A stretch of DNA of 49,326 nt from Clostridiales bacterium (GTDB lineage: Bacteria > Bacillota > Sulfobacillia > Sulfobacillales > Sulfobacillaceae): contig DAHXNH010000264.1 of the NCBI GenBank assembly GCA_027365485.1, positions 1 through 49,326 on the forward strand, given 5' to 3'. A model generated the notes under the pieces. That model did not search any database. It saw nothing but the letters and a program-made list of their open reading frames with translations, and was not told where the DNA came from. A program made the translations under genes and the position numbers. Shown piece by piece: positions 1 through 10,374 of this stretch; position 1 is the stretch's first letter; each line of letters starts with the position of its first letter.

Positions 1-674
1 CGGATATCAGGCTGCCGCTATCGACGGCATGGCTGGCCGGCGAGCGTTCGGCTTTTTTGGGGGTTTTGTGCAGACCTAGCGCCAACCGCACCTGGGCGGT
101 TTCCCAACCGTGCCGGGGTTCGAGCGGCAAGAGGACGGCGAATCGGTCCATTTGCCATTGTTGACCAACCATGACGGGACTGAAGGACTTGGTGCCCCTG
201 GCTTTGACGACTTCATAAACCACATGGGTAATCGGACAAATCTTGCGGAGTTCCTGAAGCACCCGCCATTCGAGTTCGCGGTTGGCTTTAATGCTGGGCG
301 GAATCTTATGCCCGGTCCGATGCAGAAAGCGCATCGGGCGTTGGGGCGTTTTGCGATAACGACGAAACCGACGCGAGCGCCATCGGCGTTTCATGGCTTG
401 CTTGACAACGGAGAACGCTAACACCAAGTGCCCTATCCATAGGGTGCCTTGGGGGGGGTTGCACACCGACACCAGAGTCCCGTGTGCCGGGATCGATCCC
501 GACGCTGGTCTCATGCGCAATGGTCTCGCCGGTCGGAGTGGTGAGTTGGAGGTAAAACGTACCGAGCGTATCCCGGTTGGGAATCGCGCCTCCGCTTTGG
601 ATCAGCTTGCGCGCTTTCGCAGGAGTCGTCGGACTCAGGGGGGTGCCGTGCATAGAAACGACCGCAATTCTCAT
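1..674 (-). pseudogene. IsrB/IscB-like RNA-guided nickase, frameshifted, cut by window edge
   Basis: Starts at the ATG at 674 behind an AGGAGG site. The N-terminus has the PLMP-like domain (here GTPLSP, then ARKLIQSGG), followed by a RuvC-I motif GIDPGTRDSGVGV. The frame breaks in a run of eight C (coding strand; 451-458). In the next frame the protein continues with an arginine-rich bridge helix (RRWRSRRFRRYRK), a RuvC-II-like block (HVVYEVVKARG), FSPVMVGQQW, and a RuvC-III-like SHAVDS near position 15. Only about 55 residues separate RuvC-II and RuvC-III, so there is no room for an HNH domain; this points to IsrB or the related RRXRR-domain proteins rather than HNH-bearing IscB. The family uses an RNA encoded just upstream to guide cutting of DNA and is carried by IS200/IS605-type elements. 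No transposase is seen beside it. Family assignment is firm, the subtype less so. Confidence 0.8.
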
Positions 675-941
675 GAGGATAATCCTCCTGCTTGCGAAGT
701 GTGTGCGGACGATGCCACGTCCCATCGACCGTGCGACGCCGGGGTGTGTCGTCCAGCCAGGGCTGAACCGGACGCGGGCACTCGCGCCCCTTCGGATCGC
801 GGAACTTGGGAAAGATTCCGTGGCGTTGGTCCCGACGGGCCGATGAAAAGGGTCTAGTACAATGCTTGCGTCGTGAAAGTCTCTTCACAAGCCCCCACCT
901 CGGGCCGGAGGCTCAGGTGGGGGTCATTGACTAACGTCTAG
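675..941 (-). ncRNA. Candidate omega-RNA upstream of the IsrB-like gene
   Basis: About 265 nt directly 5' of the IsrB-like start has no convincing protein but several hairpins. These are CCCCCACCT/AGGTGGGGG (892-923), a nested stem GCTT-GTGAA/TTCAC...AAGC (864-892), CAGCC/GGCTG near 755-770, GGACG/CGTCC near 705-725, and GGGC/GCCC near 780-795. In IscB and IsrB loci the guide RNA scaffold lies at this position and its 5' end reads the DNA flanking the element. The guide would then correspond to DNA just above about 924-945. Placement and structure are read from the sequence; function is inference from the family. Confidence 0.55.
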
Positions 942-1170
942 TCGCGCAAATCTATGCCAGAAGCAATGGACTATATACTCGGCATTAAAGATCTGATACT
1001 GGCGCCGACCAGGTTTGAGTGCCATAGCCTTCTTGATCAAGGAGTACGTTTCAATTCTTTAGTGCCGAAAATATAGTTGACAGTATCGTAGTGAAGGCTC
1101 GCTCTCATTTACATCGCCTCCTAACGGGCGTCGTCGACTCCCATTCGACGCCAAACGTCCTAAAATGTCG

Positions 1171-2160
1171 TCAAGGGCCTTTGTTGACCACCGCTTTACA
1201 TTCCATCACCGACGCCCGGGGGATTAAAACCGGGGCAAACACCTCAATGGGTTGACGTTCGCGTCCCTCGATGAGGGCGATAATGGCGTCAGCGGTGACG
1301 TCCGCCACCTCCTCTAAAACAGGACCTACGGTCGTCACCGGGACCTCCGCGAACTGCATATCGGGTAAGTTGTCGTACCCCACCAAGGAGACATCACTGG
1401 GTACTCCATATCCCATTTCAAGCAAGGCTCTCAGCGCACCTTTAGTGACCAAGTTATTCAATCCCACGAAGGCAGTAGGCAAGAGCTTATCGGGACGGGC
1501 GTAGCGGAGGGCGCGATACCCGCCTTCAAAAGTGGGCTCAGAAGAGAATAAATAGTCGGGAGACATTTCCAAGCCCAACCGTACCAGAGCTTCCATGAAG
1601 GCTCGAACTTTAATTTCTTGGGAATTGCCGACAAATCCGATATGCTGGTGGCCAAACGATTGCAGATATTGAACGGCTTCGGAGATTCCAGCTCGGCGAT
1701 CGAATTGCAGCGATGGCAAAGGCAAAGCTTCATCCGCGCCCAACACCAGGGCATTGGTATTCCACGTCTTCACCTCATCCAACAACATGGGATGGGTGCG
1801 GACCACATCGCTCCACAAGATCAACCCGTCGACTCGCAGTTGGTTTAATAGCTCCGCCTCGTCGCCAGAAATGGCCAAGATCATGCGATAGTCTCGTTCC
1901 CGCAACGCACGATGCAGGTATTTGGCTAAGGTGGAAAAGGTCGGATTGCTAACGTCGTCCAACACCAACCCAATCAAGCGAGTCCTTCCCGAAACTAAGT
2001 GGCGGGCCAAGAGATTTCTTTGATAGCCTTGGCTTTTAGCAATCTCCAGAATGCGTTTTTTGGTTTCAGGTTTGACCAGCGGGCTGTCATTCAAGGCCTT
2101 GGAGACCGTGCTGTAACTGACTCCGGCCAACCCTGCAATATCCTTTATGGTCACCACCAC
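1171..2160 (-). CDS. LacI-family transcriptional regulator
   Basis: A 329-residue repressor-type protein of usual LacI/GalR length. The N-terminal helix-turn-helix (residues about 4-24, IKDIAGLAGVSYSTVSKAL) is followed by the hinge helix region ending in GYQRN, then a periplasmic-binding-protein-like sensor domain (RTRLIGLVLDDVSNPTFSTL onward, and GLNNLVTKGALRALLEMG) that would bind a sugar or sugar acid. The start is one of three consecutive GTG codons behind a GGAAAGGCGG purine stretch; I use the first. It lies 73 bp downstream of the tagaturonate reductase gene on the same strand, probably in one operon, so control of hexuronate use and self-regulation are likely. The effector is not readable from the sequence. 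An AACGTT-centred palindrome upstream of iolB (5390-5398) is a possible operator. Confidence 0.93.
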   Translation of the reverse strand: MVVTIKDIAGLAGVSYSTVSKALNDSPLVKPETKKRILEIAKSQGYQRNLLARHLVSGRTRLIGLVLDDVSNPTFSTLAKYLHRALRERDYRMILAISGDEAELLNQLRVDGLILWSDVVRTHPMLLDEVKTWNTNALVLGADEALPLPSLQFDRRAGISEAVQYLQSFGHQHIGFVGNSQEIKVRAFMEALVRLGLEMSPDYLFSSEPTFEGGYRALRYARPDKLLPTAFVGLNNLVTKGALRALLEMGYGVPSDVSLVGYDNLPDMQFAEVPVTTVGPVLEEVADVTADAIIALIEGRERQPIEVFAPVLIPRASVMECKAVVNKGP

Positions 2161-2233
2161 ACGAAACCGCCTTTCCTGAAATGCTTGCTTCCCACTTTTG
2201 AATAACGCGCTTAACGAAACTACACTCAGTATA

Positions 2234-3805
2234 CTATATCGAAAATATGGTCTGTATCGCCGTCTCTACTCCATTTTGCCTGATGGCTTGGACACCAGCC
2301 ACTACTTGGTCAAGCAGGCCTGCTACATTCGTCAAGTCTTCTCCCCACACTGCGGCCTGAGCAAGCCAAAGAGCAACCGGGTCGACAACCCTCCGAGCGC
2401 CCTCCTCCTCCATCGTCGCTACTAATTGGCTGGCGCGGGGGACCGTCTGGCCACCCTTCGACACCTCGTCGGTATCTTGAGCCACGATCCAATGCGCGGC
2501 AAGCGATAGGGCCAACCTCGGGGGTGCCGAACCGAATCGATCGGCATAATCATGAACGGTTCCCAGCAAACGGGCTCGAATCTTTGCCTGGTTGTTGAGC
2601 CCTAACGCCGACACCTGATGGTGCAAGAAGGGATTACGAAACCTTTCAAAGGTGGTCTCGGCGTATGCCTGCAACACCGGTAGGGCCAACGGCTGGTCCA
2701 TGGCCTCATCTGAGCCGTCCTCTTCGGCGGGCTCGCTGGCAGCCATTGTGCTCTCTTGCGAACCGGGCCAGGGGTCAGCAAGCGCTTGAATAATTTCATC
2801 CATCACCAAGTGTTCGACAAAAGGCCCCAATACCTTGTCATTCATGGCTTCGGCCACGGTTGAGATCCCCGCCAGACAAGCCAGTGGATAGAGCGCGGTA
2901 TGAGCCCCATTCAAAATCCGAACTTTGGTCAGTTGAAAGGGCGTCACGTCCTCGACAAAACGAATGCCCTGCGGAAGGCGATCGGCAGGCCACAAACTTC
3001 GCAAACGCGCATCTGCCTCAATGGCCCATAAATAAAACGGTTCAGCCACCGTATAAAAGGCGTCTAAATACCCTAGCCGTTGGGCTAGCGTTTGGGCATC
3101 GGTTCCTTCGGGGTAGCCCGTCACAATCCGATCGACCAGCGTATTGCAAAAGCGATTGGCCGTCATCAGCCAATCGATAAATGAAATAGGTAATTCCCAA
3201 TCTTGGGCGTGGTGACGCACGATAGACCGCAATTGGTCTCCGTTTTTCTCCACCAATTCGGTGGGCAATACGGTCATTCCCCGGGTTGGGTCGCCGAAAA
3301 AATATTGGTAGCGATGGTAAAGATACGCCGCTAGTTTCGCGGGAAAGGAGGTGGGACACCGCCCGGTCTCAAATACTTCGGGTCGGTACTCAATTCCAGC
3401 CTCGGTGGTATTTGAAATGACCAGAGCCATCTCTGCATTTTCCGCAGTGCTTAAGACGGTACTCCATTCGCTGACAGGATCTAAAGCACGGCTGACCACG
3501 GTAATAACCTCGTCTCGATCGACAATCCGGCCTTCGTCCAGGCCTTGCAATTTGACCGTAAACCGTCCATCCTGCTCGCGGAGTTTTCGAATATTCTCGC
3601 CTCCGCTGGCTCTCGGCGCTATCACCACCACTCGCCCCTGAAAGACTTCTCGCTGATTCAATTGTTGAATCAGCCAATCGGCAAACCCTCGAAGAAATCT
3701 ACCCTCGCCGATTTGAAGGACGCGCTCCGGATATTGGGTCGGATCTGGCGCTACCACACTCGGATCCATCCCATCCCGTTTGAGCCGTCTGGGATCACTC
3801 GTCAT
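2234..3805 (-). CDS. uxaB: Tagaturonate reductase (altronate oxidoreductase)
   Basis: A 523-residue member of the polyol/mannitol dehydrogenase family, closest in pattern to UxaB. It would reduce D-tagaturonate to D-altronate with NADH in the galacturonate branch of hexuronate catabolism, in the cytoplasm. The N-terminal nucleotide-binding start is PERVLQIGEGRFLRGFADW, followed by SNTTEAGIEYRP and, in the C-terminal domain, LTKVRILNGAHTALYP, where K and N..H belong to the family's catalytic signature. It is somewhat longer than the usual 480-500 residues because of an acidic insert around residues 350-370 (PAEEDGSDEAMDQ). The start ATG is preceded by GGCAGGAG. It is followed by the LacI-type gene. 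Mannitol or fructuronate dehydrogenase is the main alternative; the FLRGFADW and SNTTEAGI patterns favour UxaB. Confidence 0.87.
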   Translation of the reverse strand: MTSDPRRLKRDGMDPSVVAPDPTQYPERVLQIGEGRFLRGFADWLIQQLNQREVFQGRVVVIAPRASGGENIRKLREQDGRFTVKLQGLDEGRIVDRDEVITVVSRALDPVSEWSTVLSTAENAEMALVISNTTEAGIEYRPEVFETGRCPTSFPAKLAAYLYHRYQYFFGDPTRGMTVLPTELVEKNGDQLRSIVRHHAQDWELPISFIDWLMTANRFCNTLVDRIVTGYPEGTDAQTLAQRLGYLDAFYTVAEPFYLWAIEADARLRSLWPADRLPQGIRFVEDVTPFQLTKVRILNGAHTALYPLACLAGISTVAEAMNDKVLGPFVEHLVMDEIIQALADPWPGSQESTMAASEPAEEDGSDEAMDQPLALPVLQAYAETTFERFRNPFLHHQVSALGLNNQAKIRARLLGTVHDYADRFGSAPPRLALSLAAHWIVAQDTDEVSKGGQTVPRASQLVATMEEEGARRVVDPVALWLAQAAVWGEDLTNVAGLLDQVVAGVQAIRQNGVETAIQTIFSI

Positions 3806-4523
3806 TATGGCTCCTGCCTTTCTTAATTAATGGGTCTTAACGATACTGCGCGCGGGTTACATTGGAGGGGTTGTACCCAAACCTGTGCACATCTCAACAC
3901 CTGGCTGCCTAATGCTCCCCAAACACTCTGGCGGGTTGCCTAAAACGGAACCTACGACCCGCACACCCTATATATCTCAGATGATCCTTGGTTATGGCGG
4001 AGCACGCCCGAAAGAGGTCTCCACCGGGCTACGCAACAACGCGATACGTTTGCGACCGAAAGCTTAACTGACAACGGGTCCGGTCAAATAGCTGACGATA
4101 GGCCCTTTTAGCTCCGATTTGCCGCGAGAGCCTCTTGCGGGCGATAACTGCCACTGCAGTGGGACACAGTCCACCCGTGATTAAGCCCTCCGACGATTCA
4201 TGGCGAAGCCGCCGACCCTCTCAAAGGGTCGCGTTAATCCAACCCCAAAACCCTCTACTGTCTGGCCGACCCGGACCATTCATTTTCTTTCGTTGACCAG
4301 AGAGCCGCCTTACAAAGGGTTGGAATTAGGCAGGGCCCCGGTACCTGGCGAGCGAACTCGTTTTCAACCTCTCCCATGTCCGTCCAATACCCATCACGCG
4401 AATAAACACCGCCGATTGGTCACCAAGAGCGGCAGGCCTTCAAAATCTTCCTTCAGCCTGCCGCTGTGACCTGGCTACGACCGTTTCGGACTACGTCCCA
4501 ACCGGTTCCCGATCGTCCGTCGC
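3806..4523. other. Long intergenic stretch, possible decayed DNA
   Basis: About 720 bp between uxaB and iolB with no convincing gene. The part next to 3805 must hold the uxaB promoter and leader. On the minus strand near 4395-4450 a short open piece reads LKEDFEGLPLLVTNRR, faintly like DDE transposases of the IS4/IS1634 type, then meets stops. I could not extend the similarity, so this is only a hint of an old insertion sequence. Confidence 0.35.
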
Positions 4524-5324
4524 TTAGGCGTCGAGCCAACGATGTTGTTGCTCGGTATAAGGCATTAATCGCCGACCATGCGCTCCACCCATAAACCAGA
4601 GATAATAGACTCGATATCCTCCCGCACTGACCACCGGATGATACCCTTTTTTGATACCGAAGCTATCGCCTTGACGAACGATATGCGCTTCATCGATCGA
4701 GCGGTCTTCGGTATAAAGCAACTGGATGGCAAACCCGTTGACGGGATCGAGTTGAAAGAGATACACCTCTTCCATCGACGTTTCGCCGTCCCGGACCTCA
4801 TCATGCTTGTGCGGAGGATAGCTTGACCATGCCCCCGCATCGCCGTAGGTCTCGCCAATCACAATGCGGTGAACCCTACCATCGCCGTTATCACCAATAA
4901 TGTCATATACGTCACGCTGCCACGTCTTTTTGCCCCGATGTTGCGCCAAGACGTCATCTTCGGAGATTAAAAAGGGCGCATGCTTTTCTTCCGCCTTGAC
5001 TCCGGCCACAGCGACCTTGGCGTTCTCCGTCACAGCCGCCACCGTATACTCGCTGTCTATCGGTACATAAACCGAAGCCGCTTTGCCATCAAACACATTC
5101 TTACGCTGACCCACGTGGTCCCACGTCGTGTCTCCTACGGAAATTCGTACACTACCCTCAAGCACCACCAACGCCCACTCATGAGGGCCTGTTTGACCAT
5201 GATAACTTTGACCGGCCTTCAAGTCTAAAAGACCCAATTGACAATACTCGAGTTCGGGACAGGTCTTGGCGTCGATCACCGAATGATATCCGGGAGTCGT
5301 TGGGGCAGGAAATACCTTGGCCAT
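4524..5324 (-). CDS. iolB: 5-deoxy-glucuronate isomerase
   Basis: A 266-residue IolB protein, usual length, with two cupin domains. It converts 5-deoxy-D-glucuronate to 2-deoxy-5-keto-D-gluconate in myo-inositol breakdown. Family marks are PGYHSVIDAKTC near the N-terminus, GPHEWALVVLEG in the first cupin, and in the second cupin the metal-binding region SSYPPHKHDE...MEEVYLFQL followed by GYHPVVSAGGYRVYYLW. The start ATG follows AAAGGAG with an 11-nt gap. No other iol gene is in the window, so it is either a lone inositol gene or part of a scattered sugar-acid regulon with uxaB. Upstream direct repeats (5374-5398) suggest dedicated control. Confidence 0.93.
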   Translation of the reverse strand: MAKVFPAPTTPGYHSVIDAKTCPELEYCQLGLLDLKAGQSYHGQTGPHEWALVVLEGSVRISVGDTTWDHVGQRKNVFDGKAASVYVPIDSEYTVAAVTENAKVAVAGVKAEEKHAPFLISEDDVLAQHRGKKTWQRDVYDIIGDNGDGRVHRIVIGETYGDAGAWSSYPPHKHDEVRDGETSMEEVYLFQLDPVNGFAIQLLYTEDRSIDEAHIVRQGDSFGIKKGYHPVVSAGGYRVYYLWFMGGAHGRRLMPYTEQQHRWLDA

Positions 5325-5373
5325 ATGATTTCGCTCTCCTTTAGTTTATCTCGTTTCCGCAAAAATTCTAACC

Positions 5374-5398
5374 GATCGCAAATAGATCGCAAACGTTG
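5374..5398 (-). promoter_or_regulatory. Two GATCGCAAA repeats and AACGTT palindrome upstream of iolB
   Basis: GATCGCAAA occurs at 5374-5382 and 5385-5393, a spacing of 11 bp or one helical turn. The second copy runs into CAAACGTTG (5390-5398), whose CG-centred AACGTT core is like LacI-family operators. It lies about 50-75 bp upstream of the iolB start. A regulatory site is inferred; the LacI protein at 1171-2160 is the local candidate. Confidence 0.35.
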
Positions 5399-6024
5399 TT
5401 ATTTATGGTAGCAAAACTCAAGCGATTGTCAATCCAAACGGCCCACTCATGGTTCCACCCCCAGAGCAACAATAATTGGACACGTTCTATGCGGTGGCGT
5501 CACTGAAGTCACCGCATTCGGTCGTCTCAATAAAGGAGAATAGGCTAGAGACGCATCTAAGGCCGCCGTCTCAACCCTCTGCCAGCGCGCGAGGGCATGG
5601 CCACACCCTCCGCTCCACCTTGTTGGAAGCGAAAGAGATTCTCATTCGATGTCGTACGCTGACAAATTCAATACGCCTTTCAACCCGTCCAAAGCCTCTT
5701 GCATGTTCATCGCTTACCGGATCCGAGGCAATCAATCGAGTCCATTGTTCCCGGCACACTAAGAACAAATACGCGTAAAATGCCTAACCTGGCGACATGG
5801 GCATGCGTCCGATGATGCCACTGACTTTTGACGTGCCCTCGGAATTGGTAGCCGCGCTTTAGAGTGAGGCGCGCACCACCGAGTTTAAATTCTTTCGTGC
5901 AAGATCTTTAGGTGCCCGTCATCGCCACCTTCAAAAACGGCTCCGAATAGATACATCCTGGCTTCTGGCTCCACAGGTGAGCTTGATTCATCCGTGGCTA
6001 ATCACTAGACTCCCGCTTCCCTAT
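5399..6024. other. Intergenic stretch between iolB and the MFS gene
   Basis: No gene could be supported. Short open frames here have no ribosome binding site or recognisable family. The piece near 5800-5850 gives a short open run, PLTFDVPSELVAAL, ending in a stop; it may be a relic, but I cannot name it. Confidence 0.4.
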
Positions 6025-6074
6025 CTGAGAAGGTTCCTATGCCCCGACGGTAAAGGGCATGGGGACCTTCTCAG
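6025..6074 (+). promoter_or_regulatory. Strong hairpin in the leader of the MFS gene
   Basis: CTGAGAAGGTTCC-ATGCCC pairs with GGGCAT-GG-ACCTTCTCAG around a loop of about ten bases, giving roughly 19 base pairs. There is no T tract after it, so it is not a plain intrinsic terminator. It lies about 105 nt upstream of the exporter start. Downstream, TCAAGTATAAT and TCAAGTATTAT form a direct repeat (about 6107-6133), the first containing a good -10 box (TATAAT, 6112-6117). If that box is used, the hairpin is an upstream DNA site rather than an RNA leader. Confidence 0.5.
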
Positions 6075-6180
6075 CAATCAACGGTTGGTGCGGCTGCCCA
6101 CTACTATCAAGTATAATGGGCTCAAGTATTATAGGTTAAATTGGCAATGGTCTTCATACTCTGACCCACGAAGGAGTCGC

Positions 6181-7419
6181 ATGAACAACGCTCTGAAACA
6201 TCGAAATTTCCGCTGGCTGTTTGGTGGTCAACTCACCTCGAATATCGGCAATAGTTTATTTGTCTTAGCCCTGTTTTGGTACGTTCAATCGTCCACACAC
6301 TCCCCGGCCAAAGTCGCCTGGCTCGGGTTCGCGATGACTATACCCAGCCTCGCTGGCTTTTTAACCGGAGCCATTGTCGATATCGTGGACCGTCGCCGAC
6401 TGCTCTGGCTGACGGACAGTATACGATTTTTCTTGGTGGTCGGAGTCACCCTGATGGTTGCAATGCATATGGTCAACCTTTGGTTAATCGCTGCGGTGGT
6501 GTGCTTAGTCAGTATTGGAGGCAATCTGTTTTGGCCGGCGAGCAATGCCATCTTACCCAGCCTGGTTCCCGAAGAAGACTTGGTTAGTGCGAATGGCTGG
6601 CTGCAAGGGTCCGGCCAGTTTGCGCAAAGTTTTGGAGCGCTTTTGGGCTCGATCATCATCGCATCCGTGGGTGTGGTCGTCGTCTTCGGCTTTGATTCCC
6701 TGACATTCTTAGTGTCCGTCAGCACGCTATTGGTATTGCGGATTCCACCAAGCTCCCGCACCTCTGTTAACCTTCAATCCTATCGGATCGGCAATTGGTT
6801 CAATGACACCCTGGAAGGGATCGTCACGTTATGGCAATGGCCAATGATTCGTTGGATCTTGCCAGGAGTGGCGCTGATGAACTTAGCCTACGCTCCTTTC
6901 TTCGTGATGACGGCAGCCTGGTCCCAAGAAATACTACATCACGGAAGTTTTGGATATAGTATGTTAGTACTCGCCGAATCGCTAGGCAACCTTATCGGCG
7001 GACTGGGTGCAGCATCCGTTCAACGCCGGTTTCCAGGAAGATTGCCCTGGGTGTTCAGTATGGTCTTAACCCTAGCGGTCGCCGCTTTTCCCTGGTTTCC
7101 TCATCTGTGGAGCGATTTTTTCGCCTTACTAGTTTTCGGTGTGGGCACCGGGCTGATCAACACGCTGTTTCTTACCTTGCTGCAACAACGCATTCCCGAG
7201 CAGCAATTGGGCCGAGTCTTCGCTTCCATCGGCACGATCTTTGGCGCTGCGCTCCCGCTGGGTACGGCTCTTGCCGGTCTAGCGGTTAGATCTTTCGGCC
7301 TCATCACCCTGTTTTGGACCGCGGCTCTGGCCATCGTTGCTGCCGCCGCCTACCTCGGATCGACGATCACATGGCATCCCGATGTGCGCTCAGAGGCTTC
7401 ACTTTCGGTAAATCGTTAA
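6181..7419 (+). CDS. MFS exporter, macrolide-efflux/enterobactin-exporter-like
   Basis: A 412-residue membrane protein with about twelve hydrophobic segments. Its N-terminus (ALKHRNFRWLFGGQLTSNIG) is typical of the MFS_3 drug or siderophore exporter group, and the cytoplasmic loop VDRRRLL after the second segment is also typical. The chosen ATG follows AAGGAG by five bases; the frame stays open 68 codons upstream, but that part is not membrane-protein-like and runs through the hairpin at 6025-6074. It probably exports a drug-like or amphipathic compound by proton exchange; the substrate is unknown. It stands alone. Confidence 0.88.
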   Translation: MNNALKHRNFRWLFGGQLTSNIGNSLFVLALFWYVQSSTHSPAKVAWLGFAMTIPSLAGFLTGAIVDIVDRRRLLWLTDSIRFFLVVGVTLMVAMHMVNLWLIAAVVCLVSIGGNLFWPASNAILPSLVPEEDLVSANGWLQGSGQFAQSFGALLGSIIIASVGVVVVFGFDSLTFLVSVSTLLVLRIPPSSRTSVNLQSYRIGNWFNDTLEGIVTLWQWPMIRWILPGVALMNLAYAPFFVMTAAWSQEILHHGSFGYSMLVLAESLGNLIGGLGAASVQRRFPGRLPWVFSMVLTLAVAAFPWFPHLWSDFFALLVFGVGTGLINTLFLTLLQQRIPEQQLGRVFASIGTIFGAALPLGTALAGLAVRSFGLITLFWTAALAIVAAAAYLGSTITWHPDVRSEASLSVNR

Positions 7420-8035
7420 CAAATTTACAATAAAATGCGCGTCAACTGGCGTCAGCCTAGAGATTTTTTCGCAGGATGGTACGCAATATTTCTCATAAGC
7501 TTGTGTGGATTGTTCACTCGCCATCATCCCCTCAGCTTGTCACGCCAAGCGAGATTTCTGAATTCCTTTCCCACCTGCGGGGCGGTCCATTTGTCCACCT
7601 TGCACGCCGATACATGATTGTCGAGTCTCACGGTATTTGGGCACGATTCGGCAGTAACTTCCCACAGCCTCTGTCCTGGTAAATTCTAACAGTTCGTGAG
7701 GTACGCGCAAACAGGTTTGTTCATGGATTGAGCGACTGATGTGGCTATCGGTGCTAGCCGATGGACGAGAACGAGGCGATCCAGGCAGCGGTCGAAGCAT
7801 GCTGAGAGGGGCGGATGCCGTGGGTGTTCAGGGGTATCAATCAGCGAATCCCAGTCCTTTGGGCTGATCTCGCCGAATCGTCCGTAAATGTGATGCCAAC
7901 AAGCCCCCCATGGCCAGCCGCTACAAGAACGCCATTGGGCCAATGGGAGGCATTTCAGAGCGCTTCCACTTCCTGTCGTAGCGAAGCGGTGACCATAATG
8001 TCCGCGCCAGCCAGGCCCTTTTAGTCTGCTTGGCT
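7420..8035. other. Intergenic stretch, no recognised gene
   Basis: About 615 bp between the MFS gene and the convergent aldo/keto reductase gene. Several short frames on both strands lack ribosome binding sites and recognisable motifs. No clear terminator hairpin was found. It may be decayed coding DNA; I cannot identify it. Confidence 0.4.
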
Positions 8036-9016
<981 letters not shown>

Positions 9017-9124
9017 CCATCAACACCTCCACTGCCTATCATAGCCAACCACGATGCAAGATATCAACATTCTGCTATAAAATCGGTGCGCCATGGTGCC
9101 CCCCGACTTCTTCCTGCCCCGAAA

Positions 9125-9142
9125 CCGCTGGTCAGCCAGCGG
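9125..9142 (-). ncRNA. Hairpin at the tnpB 3' end, possible part of its guide RNA
   Basis: CCGCTGG/CCAGCGG with a four-base loop overlaps the tnpB stop codon. TnpB guide RNAs overlap the 3' end of tnpB and run into the flanking DNA, so this stem is at the expected place. Assignment rests on position only. Confidence 0.3.
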
Positions 9143-10374
9143 GTCTCGCTCCGTATCTGACAAGCGTGACTTTCCCGTCGATCCCGTCCTTTGACGGAAC
9201 CGTCGCCACAGGTAGAGCAGTTGGGGTTGCCAGCCCTTTGAGAGTAATCGCCGCGTTGATGTCGCGATCGTGGGTGATACGGCACGAAGGACAGGTCCAC
9301 ACGCGATCTTTTAAGGTGAGGTCCTTCTTGGTCTTGCCACAGCCTGGGGTTGAGCAACGTTTACTGTTGGGAAACCAACGGTCGGCTTCAACCAATTGCG
9401 TCCCGTACCGTTGAGCTTTGTATTGCAACAGCGCAAAGAACTGGCCAAATCCCTGGTCTGCGACGCTCCGCGCCAACCGATGATTCGCCATCATCCCTCG
9501 CACCGATAAGGTCTCGATCCCCATCGCCTGGTTTTCGCGACAGAGACGGGTGGACGTTTTGTGGAGGAAATCCTGGCGAATGTTGGCCACACGAAGATGG
9601 GTCCGGACGACACGAATTTTGGCTTTGTCCCAATTTCGGCTGCGTGGCCACCTCGTTCCTTTGGGCAGCGGATCTTGGGGAGCCAGGCCTATGTTCACTT
9701 TAGCGGCCTGCATTTTCCGGGTAATGGCCCGCTGGCGCATTGTTTAGGCGGTGCAAAGCTCGCCGATGGGCTTTCGGCCCCGCGAGCTTTTCCCCCGTGG
9801 AAAGCGTGGCAAACGTTTTAACGCCGACATCCACCCCTTCGAGACGCTCGCCCGTGCGACTCTGGTAATAGACGGCATCGGGCACGTTGACTGATACCGC
9901 TAAAAACCAGTGATCGGCCTCGCGGACCACACGGATACCCAGGATTTTGCCGGGGAACCGTAACGATTCCCCCAAGCGCACCCAGCCTAGTTTCGGCAGT
10001 TTCAGGCGGCGTCCGGCGATCTGAAACTTATCGTTCGCCACATAGACACTGTCGAGCATTCTCCCCTTTTTCTTAAACACCGGACGATCATTTTGTCCCG
10101 TAAAGAAGCGCTGCCAGGCATCCGCCAAATCGGCGAACGGTTGGGCATGGGCATCCCGATGCACGTCATGCAGCCAGGGAAATTGCTCATACTTCAGCGC
10201 ATTAAACTACTTCTTCAGGGCAGCGGCTTGGGGTTTTTGTCTCGCCTCGGATTGTCGGTTCCATTCGGCCAGCGCCCAATTCCACACGAAACGGGCGGTC
10301 CCCGCCGCTTGCTTAAAGTACCGAATCTGGTCCGGCGTCGGATCGAGTCGGATCTTGTGGGCTAACGTCGGCAT
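9132..10374 (-). pseudogene. tnpB: tnpB, RNA-guided nuclease of the IS607 element, broken
   Basis: The coding frame starts at the ATG at 10374 (MPTLAHKIRLDPTPDQ, the usual TnpB opening). It meets an in-frame TAG near 10209 (after AAALKK). It then continues with RuvC-I (EGVDVGVKTFATL), shifts frame near 9740 (after RALHRLNNA), and continues with RuvC-II (GIETLSVRGMMANHRL), the zinc ribbon (CSTPGCG...WTCPSC), and RuvC-III (HDRDINAAITL). All catalytic acidic residues and the zinc cysteines remain. TnpB cuts DNA at sites chosen by an RNA made from the element's end. With two lesions a full-length protein is not expected. Confidence 0.88.

Noticed and set aside
5977-6180. N-terminal extension of the MFS exporter
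   Set aside because: The extension runs through a 50-bp hairpin, is not hydrophobic, and the ATG at 6181 has its own AAGGAG.
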